NCBI GenBank assembly: GCA_027490755.1
Contig: JAIXXL010000003.1
Coordinates: forward strand, 62,001-126,000
From: Betaproteobacteria bacterium
Lineage (GTDB): Bacteria > Pseudomonadota > Gammaproteobacteria > Burkholderiales > UBA3065
Direction of reading: 5' to 3'
DNA: 64,000 nt
Part shown: piece after piece, positions 35,116-46,084 of the stretch
Layout: the number at the start of each line of letters is the position of its first letter
How positions within the stretch are numbered: the stretch's first letter is position 1
Translations under genes and position numbers: made by a program
Notes under the pieces: generated by a model
The model's input: only the letters and a program-made list of their open reading frames with translations
Database searches by the model: none
What the model was told of the DNA's origin: nothing

Positions 35116-36602
35116 GCGGCGCTCCTCTGCCAGCTGTCCAGCGCCATGCGCGCGTGGGCGACGTCGCTGAACGGGTACTTCTGGCCGGCGATCTCCTGCG
35201 TGGTCTCGTGGCCCTTGCCGGCCAGCAGCACGATGTCGCCCGCCCGGGCGCCGCCGACTGCCAGCGGGATGGCGCGGGCGCGGTCGGCCTCGACCACCAG
35301 CTCGCAGGCGCTGTCGATGCCGCGCCGGATGTCGTCGATGATGGCCGCCGGCTCCTCCGAGCGCGGGTTGTCGCTGGTCAGCACGACGCGGTCGGCCAGC
35401 CGTGCCGCCACCTCGCCCATCAGCGGGCGCTTGCCGGCATCGCGGTCGCCGCCGCAGCCGAACAGGCAGTGCAGCTGGCCGCGCTCGCCGAGGCCCGGGC
35501 GCAGGCTGCCGAGCGCCTGCTCCAGCGCGTCGGGTGTGTGCGCGTAGTCGATGACAACGGTCGGGCCGCCGGCGAGTCGCAGCACCTGCATGCGGCCGTC
35601 GACCGGCAGGAAATCTGCCGCCGCGGCAACCGCCTCTTCAAGCGGTACGCCTGACACCAACATGCTGGCCAGCACGCAGGACAGGTTGTCGACGTTGAAC
35701 AGGCCGACCACCGGGGCGTGGACCTCGGCGTTGCCCCACGGTGACGCCAGCTGGAACGACAGACCCTCGGCGGTGGCGCGCACGCCCTCCGGCCGCACAT
35801 CGCCGCGATGACCCACCGTCACCACCTCGGTGCGGCTGCGGTCGATGCTGTCGGCCAGTTGCGCGCCAAAGGTCTGGTTGGTCACGACCACCGCGTACTG
35901 CAACTCGTCCCAGTGGAACAGGCTCGCCTTGGCCGCACCGTAGGCCTCGATCGAGCCGTGGAAATCCAGATGGTCGCGGGTCAGGTTGGTGAAGACGGCG
36001 ACGTCGAACTCGACGCCGTGGACACGGCCCTGCGCCAGGCCGTGGCTCGACACCTCCATCGCCACCGCATCGGCGCCGGCGCCGCGCAACTCGCCCAGGA
36101 TGTCCTGCAGCACCACGCCATCCGGGGTGGTATTGGGCAGCGGCGTGAGCGTGTCGATGCCGTAGCCGAGCGTGCCGATGCGCCCGCATTGGCGCCCGGC
36201 GCGGTTGAGGCCGGCCGCCAGCCAGTGGCTGCAGGTGGTCTTGCCGTTGGTGCCGGTGATGCCGACCGTCCACAGCGGCCGGCCCGGGTGGCCGGCGATC
36301 TCGGCGGCGATCCAGCCGAGCCGCCATGCCAGGTCAGGCACTGCCTGATTGGGGACATCGATCTGCGGGGCCTCGCCACCGACCGGGTCCCACAGGACCG
36401 CCGACGCGCCGGCGGCCACCGCCGCATAGATGAAGGCGCGACCATCCACCCGGTGTCCTGGTACCGCGGCGAAGACGTCGCCCGGCTGCACCAGCCGGCT
36501 GTCGATGCGCAGCCGGCGTCCGGCCAGCCCCATGGCATGGACGAAGCCCCGATCGAAGTCGGGGCGTCCGCTCGGCTGGTTTCCGTGTCGCAGCGCGTTC
36601 AT
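35112..36602 (-). CDS. murE: UDP-MurNAc-tripeptide (meso-diaminopimelate) ligase
   Basis: 496 residues. It has the P-loop ITGTNGKTTCSHW and the motif TSDNPRSEEP, whose DNPR signature indicates meso-diaminopimelate as the added amino acid, as expected for a Gram-negative cell. It overlaps ftsI and murF by four bases each. Confidence 0.96.
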   Translation of the reverse strand: MNALRHGNQPSGRPDFDRGFVHAMGLAGRRLRIDSRLVQPGDVFAAVPGHRVDGRAFIYAAVAAGASAVLWDPVGGEAPQIDVPNQAVPDLAWRLGWIAAEIAGHPGRPLWTVGITGTNGKTTCSHWLAAGLNRAGRQCGRIGTLGYGIDTLTPLPNTTPDGVVLQDILGELRGAGADAVAMEVSSHGLAQGRVHGVEFDVAVFTNLTRDHLDFHGSIEAYGAAKASLFHWDELQYAVVVTNQTFGAQLADSIDRSRTEVVTVGHRGDVRPEGVRATAEGLSFQLASPWGNAEVHAPVVGLFNVDNLSCVLASMLVSGVPLEEAVAAAADFLPVDGRMQVLRLAGGPTVVIDYAHTPDALEQALGSLRPGLGERGQLHCLFGCGGDRDAGKRPLMGEVAARLADRVVLTSDNPRSEEPAAIIDDIRRGIDSACELVVEADRARAIPLAVGGARAGDIVLLAGKGHETTQEIAGQKYPFSDVAHARMALDSWQRSAA

Positions 36603-38404
36603 CTTGGCGGCTCGCGTCGGGGCGTGTCCTGTGCGGCCACGCGCACCGCGGCCGGCGGCGGCGCGGGGGCGGCCGGCGGTGGGGCCTGGCGATTGTCGAC
36701 CCAGACCGGCCCGGCCTGGTCGCGCGGCACGCCGTGCTGCCGGAGCGCCTCGCTCATCACCTTTGAGAACACCGGCGCAGCCACCGCGCCGCCGTAGATG
36801 GCGCCGGCGCCCGGCTCGTCGATCATCACGGCGAGCACGTAGCGCGGCGCGCTGGCGGGCGCGAAGCCGACGAACGATGCGATGTAGCTGTTGTGGGCGT
36901 AGCCGCCGCCGACGCGGATCTTGCGCGCGGTCCCGGTCTTGCCGGCCACGCGGTAGCCAGGGATGGCCGCAGCCTTGGCGGTGCCGCCGTCCTGGGTCAC
37001 CGACTCCAGCATGGCGCGAACCTGATGCGCGGTCTCGCTGGAGAGCACGCGCTCACCTTGCGGGTCCTCGCTGTCACGGGTCAGGCGGATCGGGATCATG
37101 TCGCCGTCGCGGGCGAACACCAGGTAGGCGCGCGCCATCTGCAGAAGGCTCACGGCCACACCGTTGCCGTAGGACATCACCGCCTGGTCGACCGGCTTCC
37201 AGTCCTTCCAGGGGCGCAGCAGACCGGCTGCCTCGCCGGGGAAGCCGGTGCCGGGTGCCACGCCGAAGCCGAAGCGGTGCAGGTACTCCCAGTGCCGCGA
37301 CGGCTGCACCTGCAGCGCCATCTTCAGCGACCCGACATTGCTCGAGTGCTGGATGATCTCGGTGACCGTCATGAAGCGGATGCTGTGGTGCGTGTCCTTG
37401 ATGGTGTGCTTGCCGATGCGGTAGCTGCCGTCGCCGGTGTCGATCTGCGTGTCCGGCTTCACCAGGCCCTCTTCCAGCGCCATCGCCGCGGTGAACGGCT
37501 TCATCGTCGAGCCCGGCTCGTAGAGGTCGATGACGGTGCGGTTGCGGGTGCGATCGGGGTCGGCCCGCTCGTCGTTGTTCGGGTTGTAGGCGGGGTAGTT
37601 GGCCATCGCCAGCACCTCGCCGGTGCGTACATCGAGCATGACGATGCCGCCGCCGCGGGCCTTGTGTTGGGTCACCGCCGCGCGCAACTCGCGGAAGGCC
37701 AGGTACTGCAGGTCACGGTCGATGGCCAGCGCGAGGTCGCGGCCGTGCTGCGGTGGCAGGGCGCTGCGCGCGTCGTCCACCATCTGCCCACGACTGTTGC
37801 GCAGGCCGACACGCTGCCCGTCGATGCCGCCGAGTTCGCGATCGAAGGCGCGCTCGATGCCGGCGCGGCCCACATCGTTGCGGCCGCCATCGCGGCCAGT
37901 GAAGCCCACCAGGTGGCCGGCTTCTTCAGCGGCAGGGTAGTAGCGGCGGAAGTCGGTCTCGAATCCCAACCCGGCGATGCGCAGGCTGCGGACATGGCCA
38001 GCTTGCTCGTCGGTGAGGTGGCGTCGCAGGTAGACGAAGCCCTGACGCGTGTCGGCAAGTTGCGCCTGCAGCCGTTCGGGCGGCATCTCCAGCGCCTTCG
38101 CCAGCGACTCCAGTTGGCCGGGCTTGAGGTTGATGTGGCGCGGGTCGGCGGTGACCGAGACCAGCGGCATACTCACCGCCAGCAGCGCGCCGCGGCGGTC
38201 GACGATCTTGCCGCGATGCGCCGGGATCGACTGCGCGGTCTGCACGCGGCGATCGGCCTGCGCCTGCAGAAAGTCGTTCTGCACGCTGGCCAGCCAGCCG
38301 GCGCGGACCACTAGACCCAGGGTCGCGGCGCCGAACAGGCCGAGGATGACGGTGGCCCGCCACGGCTTGAGTCGCAGGGCGAGGGCGGGGTGCGGGTTGC
38401 TCAC
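36599..38404 (-). CDS. ftsI: Septal transpeptidase FtsI (penicillin-binding protein 3)
   Basis: 601 residues, a class B penicillin-binding protein. One N-terminal membrane segment (about 17-38), a pedestal domain, then the transpeptidase with catalytic Ser299 in STMK (299-302), SSN (354-356) and KTGTA near 485. It cross-links septal peptidoglycan with FtsW. It overlaps ftsL and murE by four bases each. The C-terminus is a Pro/Ala-rich tail of about 40 residues. Confidence 0.96.
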   Translation of the reverse strand: MSNPHPALALRLKPWRATVILGLFGAATLGLVVRAGWLASVQNDFLQAQADRRVQTAQSIPAHRGKIVDRRGALLAVSMPLVSVTADPRHINLKPGQLESLAKALEMPPERLQAQLADTRQGFVYLRRHLTDEQAGHVRSLRIAGLGFETDFRRYYPAAEEAGHLVGFTGRDGGRNDVGRAGIERAFDRELGGIDGQRVGLRNSRGQMVDDARSALPPQHGRDLALAIDRDLQYLAFRELRAAVTQHKARGGGIVMLDVRTGEVLAMANYPAYNPNNDERADPDRTRNRTVIDLYEPGSTMKPFTAAMALEEGLVKPDTQIDTGDGSYRIGKHTIKDTHHSIRFMTVTEIIQHSSNVGSLKMALQVQPSRHWEYLHRFGFGVAPGTGFPGEAAGLLRPWKDWKPVDQAVMSYGNGVAVSLLQMARAYLVFARDGDMIPIRLTRDSEDPQGERVLSSETAHQVRAMLESVTQDGGTAKAAAIPGYRVAGKTGTARKIRVGGGYAHNSYIASFVGFAPASAPRYVLAVMIDEPGAGAIYGGAVAAPVFSKVMSEALRQHGVPRDQAGPVWVDNRQAPPPAAPAPPPAAVRVAAQDTPRREPPR

Positions 38405-38700
38405 GGGGCGGTCCCGGGTGCGGTGGTGGCGACGCTGGCCGGCTCGGGCAGCGCCTGCACCTGGGGGCCGACCGGGATCGCCATGCCGAGGCGCTCGCGC
38501 GCGACGGCCTCGACCCGGCCGTGGGCCGAGAGCGTGCTCTGCTCGAGTTGCAGCTCGGTCCGCTCCACCTCGAGCTTGCGTGTCTGCTCCTGCATCTCGT
38601 GCAGGCGGATGTAAAGGCTGCGTGCCTGATGCTGGGTCATGACGACGGCGATGGCGCTGCCCAGCAGCGCCACCAGCAGCCAGATGTGGCGGTTGCTCAC
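38401..38700 (-). CDS. ftsL: Cell division protein FtsL
   Basis: 99 residues: a short cytoplasmic start, one membrane segment at about 6-22, then a coiled-coil region (about 28-65) rich in Glu/Leu/Gln. It forms the FtsQLB complex that activates FtsWI. It is recognised from size, topology and position between rsmH and ftsI; the sequence itself is poorly conserved in the family. Confidence 0.9.
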   Translation of the reverse strand: MSNRHIWLLVALLGSAIAVVMTQHQARSLYIRLHEMQEQTRKLEVERTELQLEQSTLSAHGRVEAVARERLGMAIPVGPQVQALPEPASVATTAPGTAP

Positions 38701-39632
38701 GCCGGCACCCCGGGCACCCGCTCGGCGACGCGCATCACGGCGCTGCGGGCGCGCGGGTTGGCAGCGACCTCAGCCGCCGAGGGTTTGACGGCGCGGCCTA
38801 CCGCAGCCAGGGGGCGCGGCGGCAACTGGTCCTCGCGCAGCGGCAGCCGCGCGATGTCATCCGGCACCGTGCTGTGGCGACGGATGAACTGCTTCACGAG
38901 TCGATCTTCCAGCGAGTGGAACGCGATGGCCACCAGTCGTCCTCGAGGAGCAAGGTGTTGCAGGCCCTGCCCGAGTGCCGCTTCCAGTTCCTCGAGTTCG
39001 CGGTTGATGTGAATGCGAATGGCCTGAAAGGTGCGGGTGGCTGGGTCCTGGCCGGGCTCGCGCTTGCGTACCGCCGCAGCGACGACCTGCGCGAGCTGCC
39101 GGGTGCCTGTGAGCGGGCCCGCCTGGCGCGCCGTGACAATTGCGCGCGCAACCTGCTTAGCAAACCGCTCTTCTCCGTACTTGCGGATGATGTGTGCCAG
39201 CTCATCTTCGTCTACCTCCTCAAGCCACTGGGCTGCACTCGGCCCGCGCGTGGTGTCCATGCGCATGTCGAGTGGCCCGTCCTGGCGAAAGCTGAAACCC
39301 CGCTCCGGCTCGTCGATCTGCGGGGAGGAAACGCCGACGTCCAGCAGCAGGCCGTCGATGTGGGGGATGCCCTGTTCGTCGAGCACGCGCCCGAGGTGGG
39401 AGAACGGCGCGTGGACGATGCAGAAACGCGGGTCGGCAATGCCGCCTGCGGCTGCCACCGCGGTGGGGTCGCGGTCGAGGGCGAGCAGGCGACCGCGCGG
39501 GCCGAGGCGCTGCAGGATGGCGCGGCTGTGTCCGCCACGACCGAAGGTGGCGTCGACGTAGGTGCCGTCGGGGTCGATCCGCAGTGCGTCGGTGGCTTCT
39601 TCGAGGAGGACCGGGACATGCGCCGGGCTCAC
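38697..39632 (-). CDS. rsmH: 16S rRNA (cytosine-1402 N4) methyltransferase
   Basis: 311 residues. It has the N-terminal HVPVLLEEA, the SAM-binding [14 protein letters not shown], the tract [13 protein letters not shown] and C-terminal [11 protein letters not shown]. It methylates N4 of C1402; the gene for the 2'-O partner enzyme, rsmI, is also in this window. The start is GTG 39632, which overlaps the mraZ stop (GTGA); the open frame to 39917 overlaps mraZ and is not used. Confidence 0.94.
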   Translation of the reverse strand: MSPAHVPVLLEEATDALRIDPDGTYVDATFGRGGHSRAILQRLGPRGRLLALDRDPTAVAAAGGIADPRFCIVHAPFSHLGRVLDEQGIPHIDGLLLDVGVSSPQIDEPERGFSFRQDGPLDMRMDTTRGPSAAQWLEEVDEDELAHIIRKYGEERFAKQVARAIVTARQAGPLTGTRQLAQVVAAAVRKREPGQDPATRTFQAIRIHINRELEELEAALGQGLQHLAPRGRLVAIAFHSLEDRLVKQFIRRHSTVPDDIARLPLREDQLPPRPLAAVGRAVKPSAAEVAANPRARSAVMRVAERVPGVPA

Positions 39633-40069
39633 AGGATGAAGTTCATGTCGGCCGGCCACTCGCTGACTGGCAGGGCGAGGGTGCGGTCGCGCTCCTCGGC
39701 CCACAGGCTGTCGGACCAGAGCTCCAGTTTGTTGCCTTGGCCGACCAGCATCACGGTCTTGTCCAGCTTGGCGATCTCGCGCAGGACGGGTGGCACGAGC
39801 ACGCGGCCGGCGCTGTCGATGTCGAGTTCCTCGGCGTGGCCGATGACCAGACGCTTGAGCGCGATCACCCGCGGGTCCATGCCGACCCGCTCGAACTGGG
39901 CCTCGACCGTCTTCCATTCGGGGATGGGGTACATCGCCAGGCAGCCGGCACGGTCCAGCGTGACCATCACGCGGCTCTCGAAACCTTCGGGCAAGGCGGC
40001 GCGATGCTTGGTCGGCATCACCAAACGCCCCTTGTTATCCAGATTGAGTTTCGTCAGACCGCGAAACAT
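39629..40069 (-). CDS. mraZ: Transcriptional regulator MraZ
   Basis: 146 residues with two SpoVT/AbrB-like swapped-hairpin domains: [19 protein letters not shown] at the start and a repeat near 85-110 with [16 protein letters not shown]. MraZ binds repeats in front of its own operon and represses the division cluster. ATG 40069 is the family start. Four boxes spaced ten bases lie upstream (40095-40129). Confidence 0.95.
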   Translation of the reverse strand: MFRGLTKLNLDNKGRLVMPTKHRAALPEGFESRVMVTLDRAGCLAMYPIPEWKTVEAQFERVGMDPRVIALKRLVIGHAEELDIDSAGRVLVPPVLREIAKLDKTVMLVGQGNKLELWSDSLWAEERDRTLALPVSEWPADMNFIL

Positions 40070-40094
40070 GGCACCCCCGACGCCGCCGAGATTT

Positions 40095-40129
40095 CCCACA
40101 AAATCCCACTGCACGCCACTTTTCCCCAC
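40095..40129 (-). promoter_or_regulatory. MraZ-binding repeats (four boxes)
   Basis: On the minus strand the sequence reads GTGGG, GTGGC, GTGGG, GTGGG with exactly 10-base periodicity (plus-strand CCCAC at 40095, 40105 and 40125, and GCCAC at 40115). This is the known MraZ operator pattern. The first box in transcription order touches the -10 element, so binding should block the promoter. Confidence 0.88.
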
Positions 40130-40157
40130 TATAAGGATGCGGCATGGCCAAGGTCAA
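40128..40157 (-). promoter_or_regulatory. Predicted sigma-70 promoter of the division cluster
   Basis: Reading on the minus strand: TTGACC (-35, 40152-40157), 18-base spacer, TATAGT (-10, 40128-40133). It lies about 60 bases upstream of mraZ and overlaps the MraZ boxes. Confidence 0.75.
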
Positions 40158-40311
40158 GGTTGTCAGAGGGTTTTTTGCGCGATGTCGTATCGCCCCGACG
40201 CGAATGCCGAAAAGCGTTTTCCATTCATGGGATTGGTGGGCCACGGCAGGGGCGCGGCAACGCGCCCGGTGAAGCCATTTCGGCTCACCGCGGCGGGTGC
40301 TGGAAGAAGGT

Positions 40312-40681
<370 letters not shown>

Positions 40682-40727
40682 CCGACCAGTCTATCAGTCC
40701 GCCCGGGGCGCCCCGGGTCAGTGCGTC

Positions 40728-41618
40728 TTATGGCTCGATGTCGATCAGGCTGCGGTCGAGGAAGTCGAGCGCCGCATCCACCGCGCCGCCGTCGAAAAGG
40801 AACGCCGCAATGTGCCCGCGGCCACGCTCCAGGTAGAGCTCGTTGCGCATCCCGGCGCGGTCTAGCGCTGCCTTGTAGTCGGTGGCGTGGTCGACCGGCA
40901 CCACCGTGTCCAGCGTGCCGTGGTACAGGAACACCGGCGGGTCGTCGGCGCTCACGTGGCGGATGGGCGATGCCGCGGCGTATCGCTCCGGCACCTCGTC
41001 AGGCCGGCCGCCGAGGTAGCGCACCACCAGCTTGCCGTTGGACCACTTCGCCAGTTCGGTCGGGGCGCCGCCAGCCACCACCGCCTGGATTCGCTGTCCG
41101 GCTGGCGCGTCCAGCGCGCCCAGCAGCGTCGCCAGGTGCCCGCCCGCCGAGTAGCCGAATGCGGCGACGCGGTCCGGGCGTGCGCCCAGATCGCCTGCCT
41201 GCGCACGCAACCACGTCAGCGCCTGGCGCAGGTCATCGACCGCCGCCGGGTGTTGGTGGCGGGGCGCCAGACGGTAGGTGGCATTCATCACCACGTAGCC
41301 GCGTGCGGCCAGCCGCTCGGCGATCGAGTCCATCTGCGAGCGGCGGTCGGGCGGCGCCCAGCCGCCGCCGTGGATCAGCAGCACCGCCGGACGCGGGCCA
41401 TCCGCCCCGGGCCGGTAGATGTCGGCGCGCAGCGTCTCCGGCCAGCCCGGCGGACTGTAGACGCGGTCGCGCTCGACGCTGAAGGTGGTGCGGACGGCGG
41501 GTATGGCCCGCGCCGGCTCAGGTTTGCCCAGATGCGTCGCGCAGCCGGCCAGCATTGCGGCCGCCAGCAGCGTGCCGAGCCGGGTACCCAACGCTCCGCG
41601 TCTTATTGCAGGCGCCAA
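40728..41618 (-). CDS. Alpha/beta-hydrolase fold lipoprotein (esterase/lipase-like)
   Basis: 296 residues. The N-terminal signal ends in a lipobox LAGC (Cys26), predicting a membrane-anchored lipoprotein. It has an oxyanion-hole motif HGGGW (83-87), nucleophile Ser157 in GYSAGG, a likely acid Asp in [10 protein letters not shown] and a histidine in RGRGH. It resembles the hormone-sensitive-lipase/BD-FAE type esterases. Its start lies 16 bases inside the end of pyrC, so it is cotranscribed. Substrate unknown. Confidence 0.85.
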   Translation of the reverse strand: MAPAIRRGALGTRLGTLLAAAMLAGCATHLGKPEPARAIPAVRTTFSVERDRVYSPPGWPETLRADIYRPGADGPRPAVLLIHGGGWAPPDRRSQMDSIAERLAARGYVVMNATYRLAPRHQHPAAVDDLRQALTWLRAQAGDLGARPDRVAAFGYSAGGHLATLLGALDAPAGQRIQAVVAGGAPTELAKWSNGKLVVRYLGGRPDEVPERYAAASPIRHVSADDPPVFLYHGTLDTVVPVDHATDYKAALDRAGMRNELYLERGRGHIAAFLFDGGAVDAALDFLDRSLIDIEP

Positions 41619-42637
41619 GCCAGCGTCTCCCCCGCGCGGAAGGGGGTCAGCCGGTCTCCGCCGTAGGGCAGGTCGGCTGGCACCGAGAACGGCTCGCGGT
41701 GCAGGGTGACGCTGCCGGTGTTGCGCGGCAGCCGGTAGAAGTCGGGCCCGAAGTGGCTGGCAAAGCCCTCCAGCCGGTCCAGCGCGCCGGCCGCCTCGAA
41801 GGCCTCGGCGTACAGCTCCACTGCGGTGAGTGCGGTGTAGCAGCCGGCGCAGCCGCAGTCGGCTTCCTTGGTGTGGCGGGCGTGCGGGGCGCTGTCGGTG
41901 CCGAGGAAGAACTTGGGGTCGCCGCTGGTGGCGGCCTCTACCAGGGCCACGCGATGCACCTCGCGCTTGAGCACCGGCAGGCAGTAGTTGTGCGGCCGGA
42001 TACCGCCCTGGAACAGTGCGTTGCGGTTGTAGAGCAGGTGGTGCGCGGTGACGGTGGCGGCCACGTTCGGGCCGGCCTGCGCCACGAACTGGGCGGCGTC
42101 GCGCGTGGTGATGTGCTCAAAGACCACGCGCAGGGCCGGGTGGCGCTGCAGCAGCGGGCCGAGGATGCGGTCGATGAACACCGCCTCGCGGTCGAAGACG
42201 TCGATCTCGGCGTCGGTCACCTCGCCGTGGATCAGCAGCGGCATACCCAGCCGCGCCATCTCGGCAAGTGTGTCGTCGCAGCGGCGGATGTCGGTGACAC
42301 CCGAGTCGGAGTTGGTGGTGGCGCCAGCCGGGTACAGCTTGACGCCCTGGACGAAGCCGCTGGCTTTGGCGGCGGCGATCTCGGCCGGCGGCGTGGCGTC
42401 GGTGAGATACAGCGTCATCAGAGGCTGGAAATCGCTGCCTGCCGGCCGCGCGGCCAGGATGCGCTCGCGGTAGGCGCCCGCCAGCGCGGTGGTGGTCACC
42501 GGCGGCTTTAGGTTGGGCATGACGATGGCGCGGGCGAACTGGCGCGCGGTGTCGGGCAGCACCGCAGCCAGCGCGACACCATCGCGCAGGTGCAGGTGCC
42601 AGTCGTCGGGGCGGGTCAGGGTGAGGGTGTCTGTCAT
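41603..42637 (-). CDS. pyrC: Dihydroorotase, class II
   Basis: 344 residues. It has the metal-binding [10 protein letters not shown] near the start, the carboxylated-lysine region [27 protein letters not shown] and the [14 protein letters not shown] motif. It cyclises carbamoyl aspartate to dihydroorotate in pyrimidine synthesis. ATG 42637 matches the family start; a longer frame to 42709 is not supported. Confidence 0.96.
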   Translation of the reverse strand: MTDTLTLTRPDDWHLHLRDGVALAAVLPDTARQFARAIVMPNLKPPVTTTALAGAYRERILAARPAGSDFQPLMTLYLTDATPPAEIAAAKASGFVQGVKLYPAGATTNSDSGVTDIRRCDDTLAEMARLGMPLLIHGEVTDAEIDVFDREAVFIDRILGPLLQRHPALRVVFEHITTRDAAQFVAQAGPNVAATVTAHHLLYNRNALFQGGIRPHNYCLPVLKREVHRVALVEAATSGDPKFFLGTDSAPHARHTKEADCGCAGCYTALTAVELYAEAFEAAGALDRLEGFASHFGPDFYRLPRNTGSVTLHREPFSVPADLPYGGDRLTPFRAGETLAWRLQ

Positions 42638-42693
42638 GCCGAGGAGTTTAGCGCGGCGGCCGGGCCGGCCGGCGGAGGCGGTACGATGCGCCG

Positions 42694-43050
42694 ATGTCCG
42701 ATGAGCCATTGACCATCGCCTGCCTCTGCGCCGCCTGGTGTCGCACCTGCGATGCCTATCGCGAGGTGTTCGAGTCCGCCGCGGCCGAACTCCGCGCGGC
42801 TGGCCACACGGTCACGGCACACTGGATCGACATCGAGGATCAGGCCGACCTGGTCGGTGATCTGGATGTGGAGACCTTCCCGACGCTGCTGCTGGTGGTC
42901 GGTGGCGAGGTGCGTTTCTTCGGGCCGCTGGAGCCGCAGCCGGAGACCTTGCGGCGGATGCTGCGCGGGGCTCTGGAGGTGCGCGGTGGCGCGGGTGTCA
43001 TGGAGGCGCCCGCTGCGTTGGAGCGGATGCTTCGCGTGCTTGCCGGCTGA
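42694..43050 (+). CDS. Small thioredoxin-fold protein
   Basis: 118 residues with a CRTC active site (Cys16/Cys19) within [12 protein letters not shown] and a cis-proline FPTL near 71. It is shorter than typical secreted thioredoxins and has no signal peptide, so it is cytoplasmic. It is divergent from pyrC with a 56-base gap. The redox partner is unknown. Confidence 0.82.
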   Translation: MSDEPLTIACLCAAWCRTCDAYREVFESAAAELRAAGHTVTAHWIDIEDQADLVGDLDVETFPTLLLVVGGEVRFFGPLEPQPETLRRMLRGALEVRGGAGVMEAPAALERMLRVLAG

Positions 43051-43058
43051 TGGGCAGA

Positions 43059-43088
43059 GGATCGGCCTTGGCCGAGTCCTTTACCTTT
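43059..43088 (+). terminator. Probable terminator after the thioredoxin-like gene
   Basis: GGATCGGCC and GGCCGAGTCC, separated by TT, pair with one bulge, followed by TTTACCTTT. A second short stem, CGGATC/GATCCG (43093-43110), lies between it and the convergent cysB stop. Confidence 0.5.
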
Positions 43089-43132
43089 CAGGCGGATCTG
43101 GTGTGATCCGGATTCTCGCCCCGGGGCTTGGC

Positions 43133-44065
43133 TCAGTCACCCCGTAACACGCTGGCCGCCGCCTTTACCGTCGCCTCGTCGGCGGTCTTCGAGCACAGCT
43201 CGATGAAGCGGTAGGCGAAGCCGCGCAGGTAGTGGCCGCGGCGCACGGCGATGCGTGTGACATTCGGCGGGAACAAGCCCGGCGGGTCGAGCAGCGCCAG
43301 CCCCGCGTCCTTGCGCGGGTGGTAGGCCATGGCGGCGACGATACCGACCCCCAGGCCCAGCTCCACGTAGGTCTTGATCACGTCCGCGTCCAGCGCCGAC
43401 ATGACGATGTCCGGCTGCAGGCCCGCCCCAGAAAAGGCGCGGTCGATGCTGGCGCGGCCGGTGTAGCCCTCGTGGTAAGTGATCAGCGGGTGCTCGGCGA
43501 GGTCCGCCAGTGTCAGGTCGCCACGACCTGCCAGCGCGTGGCCCTCGGGCACCACCACGGCGTGGTGCCAGCTGTAGAAGGGGAACGTCGCCAGGGTCGG
43601 CTCCGCGTCCAGCGCCTCGGTGGCGATGCCGATGTCGGCCTCGCCGCGGCGGAGCCGCTCGACGATCTCGCCCGGGCTCTCCTGGTGCAGCGCCAGATGC
43701 ACCTTGGGGAAGTCCTGCTTGAACCGCGCAACGATCTCCGGCAGGGCGTAGCGCGCCTGCGTGTGGGTGGTCACCACCGTCAGCTCGCCCTCGTCGCGGT
43801 TGGCGAACTGCGCCGCGACTCGGCGGATGTTGGCGGCGTCCATGAGCATGCGCTCGACGATGCCGACCAGCTCCTGGCCCGGCTCGGTCAGGCCGACCAG
43901 GCGCTTGCCCTTGCGGACGAACAGCTCCACGCCCAGCTCCTCCTCCAGGTCCTTGACGTGCTTGCTCACGCCGGACTGCGAGGTGAACAGCGCGTTGGCG
44001 ACCTCGGTGAAGTTGAAGTCGCGGCGGACCGTCTCGCGGATGATGCGCAGCTGCTGGAAGTTCAT
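43133..44065 (-). CDS. cysB: CysB-family LysR-type regulator
   Basis: 310 residues. The N-terminal winged HTH (about 1-60: [30 protein letters not shown]) and C-terminal periplasmic-binding-like effector domain are characteristic of CysB/Cbl. These activate sulfate uptake and assimilation genes, with N-acetylserine or sulfate/APS as signals. It overlaps cysA by four bases as the last gene of the transporter operon, giving feedback between transporter and regulator. CysB versus Cbl cannot be settled by eye. Confidence 0.88.
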   Translation of the reverse strand: MNFQQLRIIRETVRRDFNFTEVANALFTSQSGVSKHVKDLEEELGVELFVRKGKRLVGLTEPGQELVGIVERMLMDAANIRRVAAQFANRDEGELTVVTTHTQARYALPEIVARFKQDFPKVHLALHQESPGEIVERLRRGEADIGIATEALDAEPTLATFPFYSWHHAVVVPEGHALAGRGDLTLADLAEHPLITYHEGYTGRASIDRAFSGAGLQPDIVMSALDADVIKTYVELGLGVGIVAAMAYHPRKDAGLALLDPPGLFPPNVTRIAVRRGHYLRGFAYRFIELCSKTADEATVKAAASVLRGD

Positions 44066-45159
44066 CGCCGCGGTTCCGCTGCCGGGCGCTCCTCCGGCTT
44101 GGGGAAGACCTTGAGCCGCGAGGGCACCAGGCGCACGCTCTGGCCCTCTTGCAGGCCGATCCGCGTCACCTCCGCCCGTGTGAGTTCGACCTCGAAGTGC
44201 CGTCCGGTGGCGCCATTGGCACCGTCCAGCTCCACCCGTGCGGTGACGCCGAAACTCAGGATGCGGCTCACCCGTGCGGCCACACCCTCGGTGCTGCCGG
44301 TGTCGGTGATGATGTCCAGCTCGTGGGGGCGGGCAAAGGCCAGCACCTCGGCGCCATGCTCGAGGTCACTGTGGTCGTGCGGCAGCGCGTCTTCTCCGAC
44401 CCGCACCGCGCCGCCCTCGACCCGGCCGTGGAACAGGTTCACCGCGCCCAGGAAGCTGTAGCCGAACGGCGTCGAGGGGTGCCGGTAGACCTCCTCCGGC
44501 GCGCCCGCCTGCTCCACATGACCGTGGTTCATCAGCACCACGCGGTCGGCCACCTCCAGCGCCTCTTCCTGGTCGTGGGTCACAAAGATGCTGGTCACGT
44601 GCAGTTCGTCGTGCAGGCGCCGCAGCCAGCGGCGCAGCTCCTTGCGCACCTTGGCGTCGAGCGCGCCGAACGGCTCGTCGAGCAGCAGCACGCGCGGCTC
44701 CACAGCCAGCGCACGGGCCAGCGCGATGCGTTGCCGCTGACCGCCCGAGAGCTGCGAGGGGAAGCGGTCGGCCAACCAGTCCAGCTGGACCAGGTCGAGC
44801 AGTCGGTGCACCTTCTCGGCGATCTGCTGCTCCGACGGGCGCTCTGCCCGCGGCTTCATGCGCAGGCCGAAGGCGACGTTGTCGAACACGGTCATGTGCT
44901 TGAAAAGCGCGTAGTGCTGGAACACGAAGCCTACTTGCCGCTCGCGTACCGAGGCGCTGGACGCGTCCTCGCCCTCGAGCACCACGCGGCCGCTGTCTGC
45001 CGTCTCGAGGCCGGCGATGATGCGCAGCAGCGTGGTCTTGCCGCAGCCCGAGGGGCCGAGCAGGGCGGTCAGCTCGCCGGTGGGGAAGTCCAGCGACACA
45101 TTGTCCAGCGCAACAAAGCTGCCGAACTGTTTGCGGATGTTGTCTACGCGGATGCTCAT
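44062..45159 (-). CDS. cysA: Sulfate/thiosulfate ABC transporter ATP-binding protein
   Basis: 365 residues. Walker [10 protein letters not shown] (about 34-42), Q-loop FVFQHYALF, signature [10 protein letters not shown], Walker [12 protein letters not shown], and a C-terminal TOBE-like regulatory domain. It powers CysTW. ATG 45159 is chosen; 54 extra bases of open frame upstream lack family similarity. It starts 10 bases after the cysW stop. Confidence 0.95.
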   Translation of the reverse strand: MSIRVDNIRKQFGSFVALDNVSLDFPTGELTALLGPSGCGKTTLLRIIAGLETADSGRVVLEGEDASSASVRERQVGFVFQHYALFKHMTVFDNVAFGLRMKPRAERPSEQQIAEKVHRLLDLVQLDWLADRFPSQLSGGQRQRIALARALAVEPRVLLLDEPFGALDAKVRKELRRWLRRLHDELHVTSIFVTHDQEEALEVADRVVLMNHGHVEQAGAPEEVYRHPSTPFGYSFLGAVNLFHGRVEGGAVRVGEDALPHDHSDLEHGAEVLAFARPHELDIITDTGSTEGVAARVSRILSFGVTARVELDGANGATGRHFEVELTRAEVTRIGLQEGQSVRLVPSRLKVFPKPEERPAAEPRR

Positions 45160-45169
45160 GACGGGGTGC

Positions 45170-46084
45170 TCAGGTTGTGCTTGCCAGGGGTGCGGATTCC
45201 TGCGGCGGGACATCGTCGGCCGCCGCGCGGTGCTCGATCCAGGTCTTGATCACCAGGGTCACCAGCGCCAGCAGGGCGAGCAGCGAGGCGACGGCGAAGG
45301 CGGCAGCGAACTGGTACTCGTTGTAGAGGATCTCGACGTGCAGCGGCATGGTGTTGGTCTCGCCGCGGATGTGCCCGGAGACCACGCTCACCGCGCCGAA
45401 CTCGCCCATCGCGCGGGCGTTGCACAGCACCACGCCATAGAGCAGGCCCCACTTGATGTTCGGCAGCGTGACGTGCCAGAAGGTCTGCCAGCCGTTTGCG
45501 CCGAGCACGATGGCGGCCTCCTCCTCGTCGCGGCCCTGCGCCTGCATCAGCGGAATCAGCTCGCGCGCCACGAAGGGGAAGGTGACGAACAGGGTCGCCA
45601 GCACGATGCCCGGTACGGCAAAGATCACCTTGATGTCGTTGTCGATGAGCCACTCGCCGAACCAGCCGTGGGCGCCGAACACCAGCACGTAGATCAGGCC
45701 CGCGACCACCGGCGAGACCGAGAACGGCAGGTCGATGAGGGTGATCAGCAGGTGCTTGCCGCGGAAGTCGAACTTGGCGATGGCCCACGCCGCAGCCACG
45801 CCGAACACCAGGTTGAGCGGCACCGCGATGGCGGCGGCGGTCAGGGTCAGCTTGATCGCCGACAGCGCGTCGGGGTTGGTCAACGCTGCGAGGTAGGCGT
45901 CCCAGCCTTTCTTCAGCGCCTCGTGGAACACCGCGACCAGGGGCAGCAGCAGAAAGAGCGCAAAGAAGCTGAGCGACACGCCGATCAGCGCCCACTTGAC
46001 CCAGCCTGGCTCGCGGGTGGCGGCGCGCGACTCGAAGCGGGCAGCGCGGTCGGTGCCGGCATGCAGCGTGGTGGCTCCGGCCAT
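45170..46084 (-). CDS. cysW: Sulfate/thiosulfate ABC transporter permease CysW
   Basis: 304 residues with six membrane segments and the permease EAA loop ([23 protein letters not shown]) that docks on CysA. ATG 46084 overlaps the cysT stop by one base (TGATG). The 502-residue frame to 46678 is an artefact reading through cysT. Confidence 0.93.
   Translation of the reverse strand: MAGATTLHAGTDRAARFESRAATREPGWVKWALIGVSLSFFALFLLLPLVAVFHEALKKGWDAYLAALTNPDALSAIKLTLTAAAIAVPLNLVFGVAAAWAIAKFDFRGKHLLITLIDLPFSVSPVVAGLIYVLVFGAHGWFGEWLIDNDIKVIFAVPGIVLATLFVTFPFVARELIPLMQAQGRDEEEAAIVLGANGWQTFWHVTLPNIKWGLLYGVVLCNARAMGEFGAVSVVSGHIRGETNTMPLHVEILYNEYQFAAAFAVASLLALLALVTLVIKTWIEHRAAADDVPPQESAPLASTT

Noticed and set aside
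40702-40717. Perfect 16-base palindrome CCCGGGGCGCCCCGGG
   Set aside because: It could stop the pyrC-esterase transcript or precede rnpB, but it lacks a T-run and such GC palindromes arise easily here; not called.
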